From the NCBI GenBank assembly GCA_017431035.1, contig JAFRLW010000039.1, positions 1 through 59,032 of the forward strand: 59,032 bases of DNA, in the 5' to 3' direction. Position numbers and translations under genes: made by a program. Each line of letters begins with the position of its first letter. The first letter of the stretch is position 1. This document shows positions 25,211 through 34,460 of the stretch, one piece after another. The notes under the pieces are model-generated. The model was not told the origin of the DNA, searched no databases, and worked only from the letters and a program-made list of their open reading frames with translations. The stretch is from Clostridia bacterium (GTDB lineage Bacteria; Bacillota; Clostridia; Oscillospirales; Acutalibacteraceae).

Positions 25211-26346
25211 TGAAAAAACTGACACTTTTAGGAAGTACCGGCTCTATAGGCAGGCAAAGCCTCTCGGTAGCAAGACAAAACGGATATGAAGTTTTATCCC
25301 TTGCCGCCGGTAAAAACATAAAACTTTTAGAAGAACAAATAAGGGAGTTTCGCCCTAAAGTTGCCGCCGTATTTGATGAGGCGGCGGCTAAAGAACTATC
25401 CCTTAAGGTACGTGATACGAGCACAAAGGTTTTATCCGGTGTGGACGGCGTTTTAGAGGCGGCGGCAGTAAAGGAAAGCGATATAGTGCTTAGCGCCATT
25501 GTGGGTATTGCGGGACTTCTTCCTACCCTTACCGCCATTGAAAACAAAAAAACCATAGCCCTTGCCAACAAAGAAACCCTTGTCACCGCAGGAGAAATAG
25601 TCAAAAAAAAGGCGAAAGAAAACAATGTTTCCATTATCCCTGTTGACAGTGAACACTCGGCTATTTTCCAAAGCCTTAACGGCACAAAAAAAGGGCAACT
25701 TAAAAAAATTATATTAACGGCTTCGGGCGGGCCTTTTTTCGGGAAGAATAAAAAAGAACTCGAAAATATGACTGCAAAAGAGGCGCTTCGTCATCCGAAC
25801 TGGGATATGGGCGCTAAAATCACCATAGACAGCGCCACCCTTATGAACAAAGGTCTTGAGGTTATTGAGGCGTGTCATCTTTTTGACGTAACGCCCGAAA
25901 AAATAGAGGTTGTCGTTCATACCGAAAGCATACTGCACTCCGCCGTTGAACTGACTGACGGCGCAGTTATAGCGCAAATGGGAACACCCGATATGCGCCT
26001 TGCGATACAGTATGCCCTGACCTATCCCGAAAGGAAAGAGGCGTTTAGCCGCCTTGACCTTACCGCTGTCGGAAAATTAAGCTTTTATAAACCCGATACC
26101 GATACGTTTGGTTGTTTGCCGCTTTGTATTGAAGCCTTTAACAAAGGCGGTATCTATCCTGCCGCAGTAAACGGCGCAAACGAGGAGTCGGTAAGGTTAT
26201 TTCTAAACGGAAAAATAGGATTTTTGGATATAGAAAGACTAAACCGTATGGCTATGGAAAACGCCGAAAATAAAGATAACGTAACGATAGATGATATACT
26301 TTTAGCCGATAAAGCGGCAAGAGAGTTTGTAAGACAAAACGCATAG
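25210..26346 (+). CDS. dxr: 1-deoxy-D-xylulose 5-phosphate reductoisomerase
   Basis: A 378-residue enzyme of the MEP isoprenoid pathway, converting DXP to MEP with NADPH. The Rossmann motif LGSTGSIGRQ opens the protein. NKETLVTAG, VDSEHSAIFQ and the catalytic loop ILTASGGPFF follow, then MNKGLEVIEACHLF. It shares the operon with uppS, which uses its downstream product, and with ispG. Complete and ordinary. Confidence 0.97.
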   Translation: MKKLTLLGSTGSIGRQSLSVARQNGYEVLSLAAGKNIKLLEEQIREFRPKVAAVFDEAAAKELSLKVRDTSTKVLSGVDGVLEAAAVKESDIVLSAIVGIAGLLPTLTAIENKKTIALANKETLVTAGEIVKKKAKENNVSIIPVDSEHSAIFQSLNGTKKGQLKKIILTASGGPFFGKNKKELENMTAKEALRHPNWDMGAKITIDSATLMNKGLEVIEACHLFDVTPEKIEVVVHTESILHSAVELTDGAVIAQMGTPDMRLAIQYALTYPERKEAFSRLDLTAVGKLSFYKPDTDTFGCLPLCIEAFNKGGIYPAAVNGANEESVRLFLNGKIGFLDIERLNRMAMENAENKDNVTIDDILLADKAAREFVRQNA

Positions 26347-26354
26347 AGAGGAAA

Positions 26355-27416
26355 GTGAGCAATATTACCGCAATAATTAGTTTTTTCAGTAATGTATGGC
26401 CGTATGTTGTTGCGGTTTTGCTTTTTTTACTGCTTATTTTAGTGCATGAACTCGGTCATTTTCTCGCCGCAAAATGTATGGGCGTCAGGGTTAACGAGTT
26501 CTCAATAGGTTTCGGACCCAAAATCTTCAAGAAAAAATGGGGAGAAACAACCTATGCTTTAGGTCTTGTGCCGCTTGGCGGATATTGCGCTATGGAGGGC
26601 GAGGACGAAGAAAGCGCTGACAGTAAAGCCTTTTGCAACAAAAAGCCTTGGCGACGTTTTATCATTGTTATTATGGGCGCCACCTTTAACATTTTGTTCG
26701 GCTTTATTTTGATAGGAATTATTTTAGCGCCCGAAAAAAGATTTACCACAACCACTATTGCCGAGTTTCACGAAAACGCTTTGAGCGAACAAACAGGACT
26801 TAGGGTTGACGATAAAATCATAAAGGTGGACGGCAGAAGAATATACACCACCTATGACTTAAGTTATGCTTTTACAAATATCGACGACGGAAAAATAGAT
26901 ATATTAGTTCAAAGAAACAACAAAAAAGTTCTCTTAAAAGACGTGACTTTCAGCACCGAAAAAGAAAAGGATATAACCTATCTTAACGTTGATTTTTACG
27001 TTTATCCGCAGGAAAAAACGGTATTTAGTTTTGAAGGTCAAACGGCTAAAACAGCGGTGTCATACTGCGCAGTTATATGGCGCTCGCTATTAGACCTTAT
27101 CGGCGGAAAATACGGTATTAGCGCTATGTCGGGACCTGTCGGAGTTACGGCGGCTATAGGTTCTGCCGCTAAACAAAGCCTTAGAAACCTGTTGCCTATA
27201 ATGGCGCTAATTGCGATAAATCTCGGAATTATGAACCTATTGCCTATACCGGCGCTTGACGGCGGACGGCTGGTGTTTATCCTGTTTGAAATGATAGTGG
27301 GAAAACCCGTTCCGCAGGATAAAGAGGCTATTGTTCATACAATAGGTTTTATAGTGCTGATAGTTTTTATGTTGCTTATAACCGCAAAAGATATTTTTAC
27401 ACTTATTACGGGGTAG
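26355..27416 (+). CDS. rseP: Site-2 intramembrane zinc metalloprotease RseP/RasP
   Basis: A 353-residue protein with the zinc motif HELGH in the first membrane helix (LILVHELGHFLAAK). A single PDZ domain lies in the middle (about 125-200), and the second motif NLLPIPALDGGRLVF is in the C-terminal membrane part. It cuts anti-sigma factors and signal peptides within the membrane. GTG start at 26355 with AGAGAGGAAA before it. The position between dxr and ispG is typical for Firmicutes. Confidence 0.95.
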   Translation: MSNITAIISFFSNVWPYVVAVLLFLLLILVHELGHFLAAKCMGVRVNEFSIGFGPKIFKKKWGETTYALGLVPLGGYCAMEGEDEESADSKAFCNKKPWRRFIIVIMGATFNILFGFILIGIILAPEKRFTTTTIAEFHENALSEQTGLRVDDKIIKVDGRRIYTTYDLSYAFTNIDDGKIDILVQRNNKKVLLKDVTFSTEKEKDITYLNVDFYVYPQEKTVFSFEGQTAKTAVSYCAVIWRSLLDLIGGKYGISAMSGPVGVTAAIGSAAKQSLRNLLPIMALIAINLGIMNLLPIPALDGGRLVFILFEMIVGKPVPQDKEAIVHTIGFIVLIVFMLLITAKDIFTLITG

Positions 27417-27420
27417 ATAT

Positions 27421-28476
27421 ATGACCACTAACAAAAATACAAAAAAAATAAAGGTTGGAAACATATATATCGGCGGCGGCGAGCCTATCACCGTGCAGTC
27501 TATGCTCAACGTTCCGGCGCACGATATTAAAGGAAATGTTTTGCAGGCAGCGGCTTTGGAAAAAAGCGGTTGCGATATTATAAGAGTATCGGTACCGGAT
27601 AGCGAGGCAGTAAAAACCGTTATCGCTCTTAAAGAAAACATATCCGTACCTATTGTCGCCGATATTCATTTTGACTGGCGAATAGCCCTCATGTGCGCAG
27701 ATGTCGGAGTGGACAAGATACGTATAAATCCCGGCAATATAGGTGATGACGACAAGGTTAAAGAGGTTGTCAAAAAATGCAGGGAAAAGAGTATTCCGAT
27801 AAGGGTCGGGGTAAACTCAGGCTCTGTAAACAAAGATATTTTGGCAAAATACGGCAAAGCGTCGGCAAGGGCGCTTTTTGAGAGCGGACTTTATCATATA
27901 AACCTGCTTCGCCGGTTTGACTTTTACGATACCGTTTTATCCCTTAAATCTTCTGACGTGCAAACTATGTATGACGCCTACGTTCTTGCGGCGGAAAACA
28001 TAGACTGTCCGTTGCATTTAGGGGTGACCGAAGCCGGTACATATAACAGCGCCGTTACAAAATCCGCCGCAGGAATAGGCGGTTTATTGCTAAGAGGTAT
28101 CGGCGATACAATAAGGATTTCGGTTACGGGCGACCCTGTAAGCGAGGTCACTGCAGGAAAAGAACTGCTAAAATCCATAGGTATAAGGAAAAACGGCGTC
28201 AGGTTTGTTTCATGTCCCACCTGCGGAAGAACGGAAATTGACCTTATCGGCCTTGCAACAAAGGCGGAAGAAATGTTTCGTGACCTTGATAAAGATATAA
28301 CCGTAGCGATTATGGGTTGTGTCGTGAACGGTCCGGGCGAAGCCGCCGCCGCCGATATAGGAATAGCCGGCGGAAAGGGTTGCGGCGTGCTGTTTAAGAA
28401 AGGCAAAATCATAAAAAGCAACATTAGAGAAGACCTTTTACTAAAGGCGCTCAGTGAAGAAATAGAAAAACTATAG
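27421..28476 (+). CDS. ispG: 4-hydroxy-3-methylbut-2-enyl-diphosphate synthase (flavodoxin-type IspG)
   Basis: A 351-residue iron-sulfur enzyme of the MEP pathway. The TIM-barrel start KVGNIYIGGGEPITVQSM is typical. The [4Fe-4S] cysteines are seen in SCPTCGRTEIDL and GCVVNGPGEAAAADIGIAGG. It converts MEcPP to HMBPP. It starts four bases after rseP and continues the operon into polC. Confidence 0.96.
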   Translation: MTTNKNTKKIKVGNIYIGGGEPITVQSMLNVPAHDIKGNVLQAAALEKSGCDIIRVSVPDSEAVKTVIALKENISVPIVADIHFDWRIALMCADVGVDKIRINPGNIGDDDKVKEVVKKCREKSIPIRVGVNSGSVNKDILAKYGKASARALFESGLYHINLLRRFDFYDTVLSLKSSDVQTMYDAYVLAAENIDCPLHLGVTEAGTYNSAVTKSAAGIGGLLLRGIGDTIRISVTGDPVSEVTAGKELLKSIGIRKNGVRFVSCPTCGRTEIDLIGLATKAEEMFRDLDKDITVAIMGCVVNGPGEAAAADIGIAGGKGCGVLFKKGKIIKSNIREDLLLKALSEEIEKL

Positions 28477-28502
28477 AAAGATAAATCTCAAGGGAGTTAA
28501 AA

Positions 28503-31500
28503 ATGCAATCGTTTGGCAGTATATTCGGTGAATACTTAAAAGGGGAACTGCTGTCCTTTTTTGAAAATGCCACCGTGGATGATATAAAACTTGATATGGA
28601 AAGCAGAACTTTAAGGGCGGACATTATAGGCGGCGTCTATATTCCTTACGAAAAATTAAGTCTTGCAAAAAGAGAAATCGCAGATAAACTATCTCTTAAA
28701 AAAGTTCAGTTTGAAATAAAATATGACTCCACTTTGCTGTCTAATTTTGCCATACTTGACGTAATAAGCGAACTAAAAGTAAAAAACGCCGCAGTAAACG
28801 GCTATTTTAATGAGTGTAGTTGCGAATATGCCGAAAACACAGCCACCATTACTCTAAAATACGGCGGATACGATAAGTTAATGGAAATGGGCTTTGATAA
28901 AACCCTTAAAAATGAAATCAAAAAACAGTTTGGTGTTTTAATAGATATAAAGTTTGACGGTGTGCTTGAAACTCCCGATATAGAAGTTTTAAGACCCGTA
29001 GTAGAAAAAAGTGCCAAAAATGCACCTGAAAAAAAGCCCGAAAAACAGAAAACGCCGGAAAAGACAGTTTATAACTATAAACCGAAAGACGGACTGCCTA
29101 TCTATGTTGAGAGCGCAAAACAGTTTTTCGGCAGAACGCTTAAAACCGACCTTAAACCGATAAAAAATATCCTCCCCCCTACCGACGCCGAAAGCGGTGT
29201 GCCTGTTTGCGCCTGGGGTGAGGTTTTTGATAGCGAAATTGTATCAAAGCCGACTAAAAAAGGCGGTATTTTTGTTAAAGCCGAGTTTTATATAAGCGAC
29301 GGGACAAACTCTATTTGCGCCTCGCTTCGCAAAGTTTTTGACAGCAGATACAGCGCCGATTTTGAAGACGACGCTAAAGCCTTCGCTAAAAAAATATCTC
29401 CCATAAAAGACGGCGCCTGCCTTATAGTAAACGGCGTCTACTCTTTTGATAACTGGAAAAACGATTTTGTTCTTGACGTTAAAGCGGCGGCTACCGTAGA
29501 GAAATATGAGGAAACCGATACCTATGACGGCGAAAAGAGAATAGAACTCCACTGCCATACAAATATGTCGGTGAAAGACGCCGTTTCAAGCGTTTCCGAT
29601 ATTGTAAAAACCGCATATAAATGGGGTCATAAGGCAATAGCCATAACCGACCACGGTGTTTTGCAAAGTTTTCCCGTTGCGGCAGGCACCGTATCGGATA
29701 TAAGAAAAGGCGGCGGCGATTTTAAGGTTATTTACGGCGTTGAGGCGTACTATATAGACGATTTGAAACACGATATAAAAAACCGCACCGCAAGAGAAAT
29801 GGCACACCTTAGAAACCACCAGATTATACTGGTAAAAAACAAGGTGGGACTTAAAAACCTATATGAACTTGTTTCAGACGCCCATTTGCGTAGTTATTAC
29901 GGAAAACCCGTAACGCTTCGTTCCGACCTTGACAGGCTCCGTGAAGGGTTAATTATAGGCTCCGCTTGTGAGCGGGGTGAACTTTACCGTGCTATTGTAG
30001 ACGGACTGGATGATAAAACACTTTGTGAAATAGCCGATTATTACGACTATCTTGAAATACAACCGCTTGGAAATAACGAGTTTATGGTTAGAAACTCAAC
30101 GCTTCCCGATACAACCGATAAACACGGCAACGTTATTAAAAACAGGTTCCGTCACGTCACCGATATTGAGGTGATTAAAAACTTCAACCGCAAGGTTGTT
30201 GAGATAGCCGATAAACTCGGAAAACCGGTTGTTGCTACAGGCGACGTACATTTTCTTAAAAAAAGCGACGGTATTATTCGCCAGTGTATAATGGCGTGGC
30301 AAAACTTTGACGACGTTGAATATCAAGCGCCTTTGTATCTTAAAACCACCGAAGAGATGTTAGATGATTTCTCATACTTCGGCGATAGAGCGAAAGAGTT
30401 TGTCATAGATAATCCGCAAAAAATAGCCGAAATGATTTCCCCCGATATTGAACCGGTACCAAGCAAACTTCATCCGCCGATTATCGAAGGGTCGGACGAG
30501 GAACTAAGAAGAATATGTCAGGAAAATGCGCATAGGATTTACGGCGAGGAACTGCCGGAAATTGTCAAGCAGCGGCTAGACCGTGAACTTGATGCGATTA
30601 TAAGCCACGGTTATTCGGTTATGTATATGTCGGCTCAAAAACTTGTAGCTTACAGCGAAAGCGAGGGATACCTCGTAGGTTCGAGAGGCTCGGTAGGTTC
30701 CTCTTTTGCCGCTACTATGGCGGGTATTTCAGAGGTTAATCCCCTTGCGCCTCACTATATTTGTGAAAACTGTAAGTATAGCGAGTTTATCACCGACGGC
30801 TCGGTAGGCTCGGGATTTGACCTGCCTGAAAAGAACTGTCCCGTTTGCGGAAAACCGCTAAACCGTGACGGACACGATATCCCCTTTGAAACCTTTATGG
30901 GCTTTAAGGGTGACAAGGTGCCTGATATTGACCTCAACTTCTCGGATGAAGTACAAAACAAGGTGCAGGATTATACAAAAAGCCTTTTCGGAAGCGAAAA
31001 CGTATTCAAAGCGGGAACGGTTTCAACCGTTGCCAAAAAGACGGCTTATGCCTGTGCGCTTTCCTATGCCGAAAAGATGAATCTTAATCTCTCAAAAGCC
31101 GAACTTAACCGCCTTGCAGATCTTGTTGAAAAGGCAAATGTCAAAACAACTACCGGTCAGCACCCGGCAGGAATGATAGTTGTACCACGTGGAGAAAGTA
31201 TCTATGACTACACCCCCGTTCAACACCCTGCCGATGATATCAAATCGGATATCGTAACCACCCATTTTGAGTTTAAGTATATACACGATACACTCTTAAA
31301 ACTTGACGAACTCGGTCACGTTGTGCCGACCATTTATAAATATCTTGAGGAATACTCAGGAAAGCCCGTCACCACCGTTCCGATGAGTGATAAAGCGGTG
31401 TATTCACTCTTTGTTTCCCCAAATGCTCTAGGTGTAAGCGCTGAGGATATAGACGTTGAAACGGGTACTCTTTGTCTGCCTGAGTTTGGTACGGATATGG

Positions 31501-32372
31501 CTCGTAATATGCTTATCGACTGTAAACCTGCCACCTTTGCCGACCTGTTGCAGATTTCAGGTCTTGCACACGGTAGGGGCGTATGGGTAGGCAACGCAAA
31601 AGACCTTATTGACCAAAAGATATGTACCATTTCTAACGTTATCGGAACAAGAGATAATATAATGGTCTATCTTATGCATATGGGTATGAGCGCCGAACGT
31701 GCTTTCAAAATTACCGAAACGGTGCGTAAAGGTGCGGTACATAAAGGCAAGATTTCCAAAGAAGAGTGGGAAAAAATGGAGGAGGATATGCGTGAATTAG
31801 GCGTTCCGGAGTGGTATATCAAGAGTTGCGCCAAAATCGAGTATATGTTCCCGAAAGCCCACGCCGCCGCCTACGTTGTTTCGGCGCTGAGAATTGCCTG
31901 GTATAAAATCAACCGCCCGCTCGAGTTCTATTGCGCCTACTTTACCGCAAGGCCCGAAGACGTCGACGTTAAAACCGTTCTTAAAGGCCGTGACGCCGTA
32001 AAGGCAGAAATGGCAAGAATAAACTCGCTCGGCAAAGAGGCTTCCGATAAAGAAAAGAGCGTTGCGGAAAATCTGCTTATCTTTAACGAAATGATGGCTC
32101 GTGGCATTGAGGTTTTGCCGATAGATATAAACCACTCTCACGCCGTCAAATATTTGCCGGAGAACGGAAAAATGCGTCTGCCTTTCGGTGCGCTTTCCGG
32201 TGTCGGCGATGCGGCGGCATACGGAATATACAAAGCGGCAAAAAGCGGCAACTTTATTTCCCGTGAGGACTTTATCAGAGAGGCGGGTATTTCAAAAACC
32301 GTTGCCGAAGCCTTAGCGGAAATGGGTGCGCTAGGCGACCTGCCCGACACAAATCAAATGACTTTATTCTAA
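28503..32372 (+). CDS. polC: DNA polymerase III PolC-type alpha subunit lacking the 3'-5' exonuclease domain
   Basis: A 1289-residue replicase. In order: PolC N-terminal domain (1-180), OB fold (about 210-330), PHP domain starting IELHCHTNMS (His350, His352), zinc cysteines (Cys754, Cys757 and CPVCGK), the palm with catalytic aspartates in KVPDIDLNFS (Asp808, Asp810), fingers, and a C-terminal clamp-binding motif QMTLF (1285-1289). In B. subtilis PolC a DnaQ-like exonuclease is inserted inside PHP. Here the chain passes at about residues 425-435 directly from YGVEAYYIDD.. to HLRNHQIILVKNKVGLKNLY, and no DxETTG motif exists anywhere. The protein is about 150 residues shorter than usual (roughly 1430-1450). 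The frame is intact. Proofreading would have to come from another protein. Confidence 0.95.
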   Translation: MQSFGSIFGEYLKGELLSFFENATVDDIKLDMESRTLRADIIGGVYIPYEKLSLAKREIADKLSLKKVQFEIKYDSTLLSNFAILDVISELKVKNAAVNGYFNECSCEYAENTATITLKYGGYDKLMEMGFDKTLKNEIKKQFGVLIDIKFDGVLETPDIEVLRPVVEKSAKNAPEKKPEKQKTPEKTVYNYKPKDGLPIYVESAKQFFGRTLKTDLKPIKNILPPTDAESGVPVCAWGEVFDSEIVSKPTKKGGIFVKAEFYISDGTNSICASLRKVFDSRYSADFEDDAKAFAKKISPIKDGACLIVNGVYSFDNWKNDFVLDVKAAATVEKYEETDTYDGEKRIELHCHTNMSVKDAVSSVSDIVKTAYKWGHKAIAITDHGVLQSFPVAAGTVSDIRKGGGDFKVIYGVEAYYIDDLKHDIKNRTAREMAHLRNHQIILVKNKVGLKNLYELVSDAHLRSYYGKPVTLRSDLDRLREGLIIGSACERGELYRAIVDGLDDKTLCEIADYYDYLEIQPLGNNEFMVRNSTLPDTTDKHGNVIKNRFRHVTDIEVIKNFNRKVVEIADKLGKPVVATGDVHFLKKSDGIIRQCIMAWQNFDDVEYQAPLYLKTTEEMLDDFSYFGDRAKEFVIDNPQKIAEMISPDIEPVPSKLHPPIIEGSDEELRRICQENAHRIYGEELPEIVKQRLDRELDAIISHGYSVMYMSAQKLVAYSESEGYLVGSRGSVGSSFAATMAGISEVNPLAPHYICENCKYSEFITDGSVGSGFDLPEKNCPVCGKPLNRDGHDIPFETFMGFKGDKVPDIDLNFSDEVQNKVQDYTKSLFGSENVFKAGTVSTVAKKTAYACALSYAEKMNLNLSKAELNRLADLVEKANVKTTTGQHPAGMIVVPRGESIYDYTPVQHPADDIKSDIVTTHFEFKYIHDTLLKLDELGHVVPTIYKYLEEYSGKPVTTVPMSDKAVYSLFVSPNALGVSAEDIDVETGTLCLPEFGTDMARNMLIDCKPATFADLLQISGLAHGRGVWVGNAKDLIDQKICTISNVIGTRDNIMVYLMHMGMSAERAFKITETVRKGAVHKGKISKEEWEKMEEDMRELGVPEWYIKSCAKIEYMFPKAHAAAYVVSALRIAWYKINRPLEFYCAYFTARPEDVDVKTVLKGRDAVKAEMARINSLGKEASDKEKSVAENLLIFNEMMARGIEVLPIDINHSHAVKYLPENGKMRLPFGALSGVGDAAAYGIYKAAKSGNFISREDFIREAGISKTVAEALAEMGALGDLPDTNQMTLF

Positions 32373-32407
32373 TAAATATATATTTATTTATAATTTATTT
32401 ACAAAAT

Positions 32408-32446
32408 AAACCCCTTTTTTTCACAAAAAGGGGTTGCTTTTTTTTG
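32408..32446 (+). terminator. Terminator of the pyrH-polC operon
   Basis: AACCCCTTTTT-TTCAC-AAAAAGGGGTT followed by GCTTTTTTTT. Confidence 0.95.
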
Positions 32447-32461
32447 AAATGGTGTTATAAT
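32434..32461 (+). promoter_or_regulatory. Candidate promoter of the M23 peptidase gene
   Basis: -10 TATAAT (32456-32461) with a possible -35 TTGCTT (32434-32439), 16 bases apart and overlapping the polC terminator. The palindrome TTACAATTTTGTAA (32474-32487) lies just downstream, near the expected transcription start. Confidence 0.5.
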
Positions 32462-32473
32462 AGTATCAAAAGA

Positions 32474-32487
32474 TTACAATTTTGTAA
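32474..32487 (+). promoter_or_regulatory. Palindrome TTACAATTTTGTAA before the M23 gene
   Basis: Identical to the palindrome at 22206-22219. Its place between the -10 box and the coding region fits an operator. Confidence 0.5.
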
Positions 32488-32512
32488 CTTTTTCCAGAAT
32501 AAGAGAAAAGAT

Positions 32513-32609
32513 GTGAACAAAGATAAATCGTATAATAAAAGGCGTTAACCGATTTTTTGTAAACTTTATATATGATTTTAAGCACGGCCGCAAAAAAGCG
32601 GTCTTATCT
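32513..32609 (+). pseudogene. Displaced N-terminus of the M23 gene (frameshifted)
   Basis: A GTG at 32513 preceded by AGAGAAAAG opens a frame VNKDKSYNK that stops after 11 codons. Removing one A from the run at 32537-32540 joins it to a downstream frame reading GVNRFFVNFIYDFKHGRKK, which leads without a stop into the M23 protein. This gives a classic basic cytosolic tail before the membrane helix. Either this gene has a one-base insertion or the sequence has a homopolymer error. Confidence 0.6.
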
Positions 32610-33752
32610 TTGTTTTCGCTTGTTTTTGCTTTATCGCTGGTTATATCCTTTGTTTTCTCGGGGGCAAGAATTGTTTACCGTGTTAAATATTCGGGTAAAG
32701 ATATTGCCATTGTAGAAAACAAAAAGACTTTTGATAACGCCAAAAAGAGCGTAGTCAAAATGGTTGAGGGTAAAAACGTTGCCAAAGTGGTTAAAACCCC
32801 TGAATACAGCGCCACCCTCGCTCCCACCTTTGCCGTCAGCAAAGAGTCGGAAATTGTTGACGCTATCATCGACAACACCGATGAGATAGTTTTAGGCGGT
32901 GTTTTGTCGGTTGACGGCGAAAAAAGACTTTGCGCCGATAAAAAGATTTTGGATGAGTGTATGGAAGATAGGCTTTCCGCCTTTAATATTGAGGGTGAAC
33001 AGTGTAATTCCTACTTCCTTGAGAATATAAAAATTGATACCGGTTATTATATGGTGGATACTTTGTCCGATAAAAAGGCTGTGTCCGACGTGCTTGAAAC
33101 CTTAAACGTTATGACTGAGGTATTCTTTGTGACCGATATCACCGTGCCGAGAGGCACCGTCACAAAGCCGGATAAAACAATGATGGTCGGCACTAAAAAG
33201 GTTATTCACGAGGGTGCAGACGGTATCAACCGTGTCACTAAACAATGTATTTACTTAAACGGCAACCTGCAAAGCGAGTCGCTTGAAGATGAGGTTCAGG
33301 TTTCCGAGCCGGATGACGATATAGTAAAAGTCGGAACGTATATACCCGACCTCTCTAAATATTCCGCAGAGTATACCGGAAGCGGACTTGCTTTCCCCGT
33401 AGGCTCAGGCTGGTCGGTCAGCGCCTATTTCGGTGATAACAGAGGACATAAAGGTATAGACCTTTCGGCAAAAGAAGGTACTCCCATTTTCGCCGCACAA
33501 AGCGGTACAGTTACCCTATCCCAGTGGTATTACGGTTACGGCAACTGTGTAATAATCGACCACGGCAACGGCTTTACCACCCTTTACGGACATTGCAGTC
33601 AGCTTTTGTGCACCGTAGGACAGCACGTCAGTGCCGGCGACGTTATCGCCCTTGTCGGCTCGACCGGTGATTCAACCGGCAGCCACCTGCATTTTGAAAT
33701 CAGCATCAACGGCACCCGTATCGACCCCGCCCCCTATTTAGGACTCGGTTAA
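32610..33752 (+). CDS. Membrane-anchored G5/M23 peptidoglycan endopeptidase
   Basis: A protein of about 380 residues as called from a TTG. An N-terminal membrane anchor (SLVFALSLVISFVFSG) leads to an extracytoplasmic helical or beta region and a G5-like module (KTMMVGTKKVIHEG). The C-terminal M23 lysostaphin-type domain shows GHKGIDLSAKEGTPIFAA, YGHCSQL and HLHFEI, providing the HxxxD and HxH zinc ligands. It should cut peptide cross-links in the wall. The TTG lacks a convincing ribosome-binding site, and the frame upstream reads as genuine protein (see 32513-32609). The start given is therefore the earliest usable in-frame codon rather than the natural one. Confidence 0.8.
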   Translation: MFSLVFALSLVISFVFSGARIVYRVKYSGKDIAIVENKKTFDNAKKSVVKMVEGKNVAKVVKTPEYSATLAPTFAVSKESEIVDAIIDNTDEIVLGGVLSVDGEKRLCADKKILDECMEDRLSAFNIEGEQCNSYFLENIKIDTGYYMVDTLSDKKAVSDVLETLNVMTEVFFVTDITVPRGTVTKPDKTMMVGTKKVIHEGADGINRVTKQCIYLNGNLQSESLEDEVQVSEPDDDIVKVGTYIPDLSKYSAEYTGSGLAFPVGSGWSVSAYFGDNRGHKGIDLSAKEGTPIFAAQSGTVTLSQWYYGYGNCVIIDHGNGFTTLYGHCSQLLCTVGQHVSAGDVIALVGSTGDSTGSHLHFEISINGTRIDPAPYLGLG

Positions 33753-33770
33753 AACTAATATGTAAAAATA

Positions 33771-33804
33771 AACCCCCTTGATTACTCAAGGGGGTTGTTT
33801 TATT
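33771..33804 (+). terminator. Terminator of the M23 gene
   Basis: AACCCCCTTGA-TTAC-TCAAGGGGGTT followed by GTTTTATTTTA. Confidence 0.95.
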
Positions 33805-33815
33805 TTACTTTGTGC

Positions 33816-33827
33816 TTATTCCCACTC
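33816..33827. repeat. Left direct repeat of the guaA island (att-like)
   Basis: TTATTCCCACTC, identical to the last 12 bases of the guaA coding region at 40354-40365 in the same orientation. It lies 11 bases after the M23 terminator, where the chromosome next to guaA would resume if the island were removed. Confidence 0.7.
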
Positions 33828-33977
33828 CTAAGTGCAAAACAGACTTTAACTGATTTTGCTTAGGAATTTTGACTCGAAATGATTTAATTTGGTACAGATT
33901 ATCTCAATTCTATGAGGTATTTCTGCTTTTGCTATCAAATAGCTATCACTTGGATGCTATCATTCTATTCAGGTATC

Positions 33978-34460
33978 TCATTTGAATATCCAATAAATTA
34001 ATCTCAAACTTGAAAAGAAGAAAACAAAACCTAATATAAATGAGTATATAGATACGATTTCAATAATCAATTTTATGGTTTTCTGTATTAATATCATTTT
34101 TGTTATATCAAAATTTAATACATTTATATCTATAAGCATTAGCAACAATGAAATTACAAAGAAAACAATTGAGGCAATTAAAATATTGTAGATAATATTA
34201 TCTTTACCTATTGCTTTGACAGTGTTCATTTTTTTGCTTCCGTCCATCGAGATAAATATACTCATTCCTGCGAAAACAAACCCGGCAATAGCGGCGGATA
34301 ATGAAATAGTACTCTCGTTAATTATTGAAAACAATTTATCAAACTGGATACTGCATATTTTCACTGAAACTACAATAATTGCACAGACAACAATTGATAT
34401 TAAAACATGACATACAGCCCAATGGTTTCCATAAAGAATTCTTTCCCATTTTTCTTTCAT
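33978..34460 (-). CDS. Four-helix membrane protein, partner of the 333-aa protein
   Basis: A 160-residue protein with four predicted membrane helices: about 18-38, 50-70, 90-110 and 130-155. A short cytosolic basic loop with SMDGSKKMNTVKAIG lies between the second and third. Its ATG overlaps the stop of the 333-residue gene by four bases, so the two are translated together. I do not recognise the family. In a restriction island, a small multi-span membrane protein coupled to a soluble partner suggests a membrane-acting effector of an abortive-infection-like module, but this is inference. It is the last gene of the island operon. Confidence 0.65.
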   Translation of the reverse strand: MKEKWERILYGNHWAVCHVLISIVVCAIIVVSVKICSIQFDKLFSIINESTISLSAAIAGFVFAGMSIFISMDGSKKMNTVKAIGKDNIIYNILIASIVFFVISLLLMLIDINVLNFDITKMILIQKTIKLIIEIVSIYSFILGFVFFFSSLRLIYWIFK

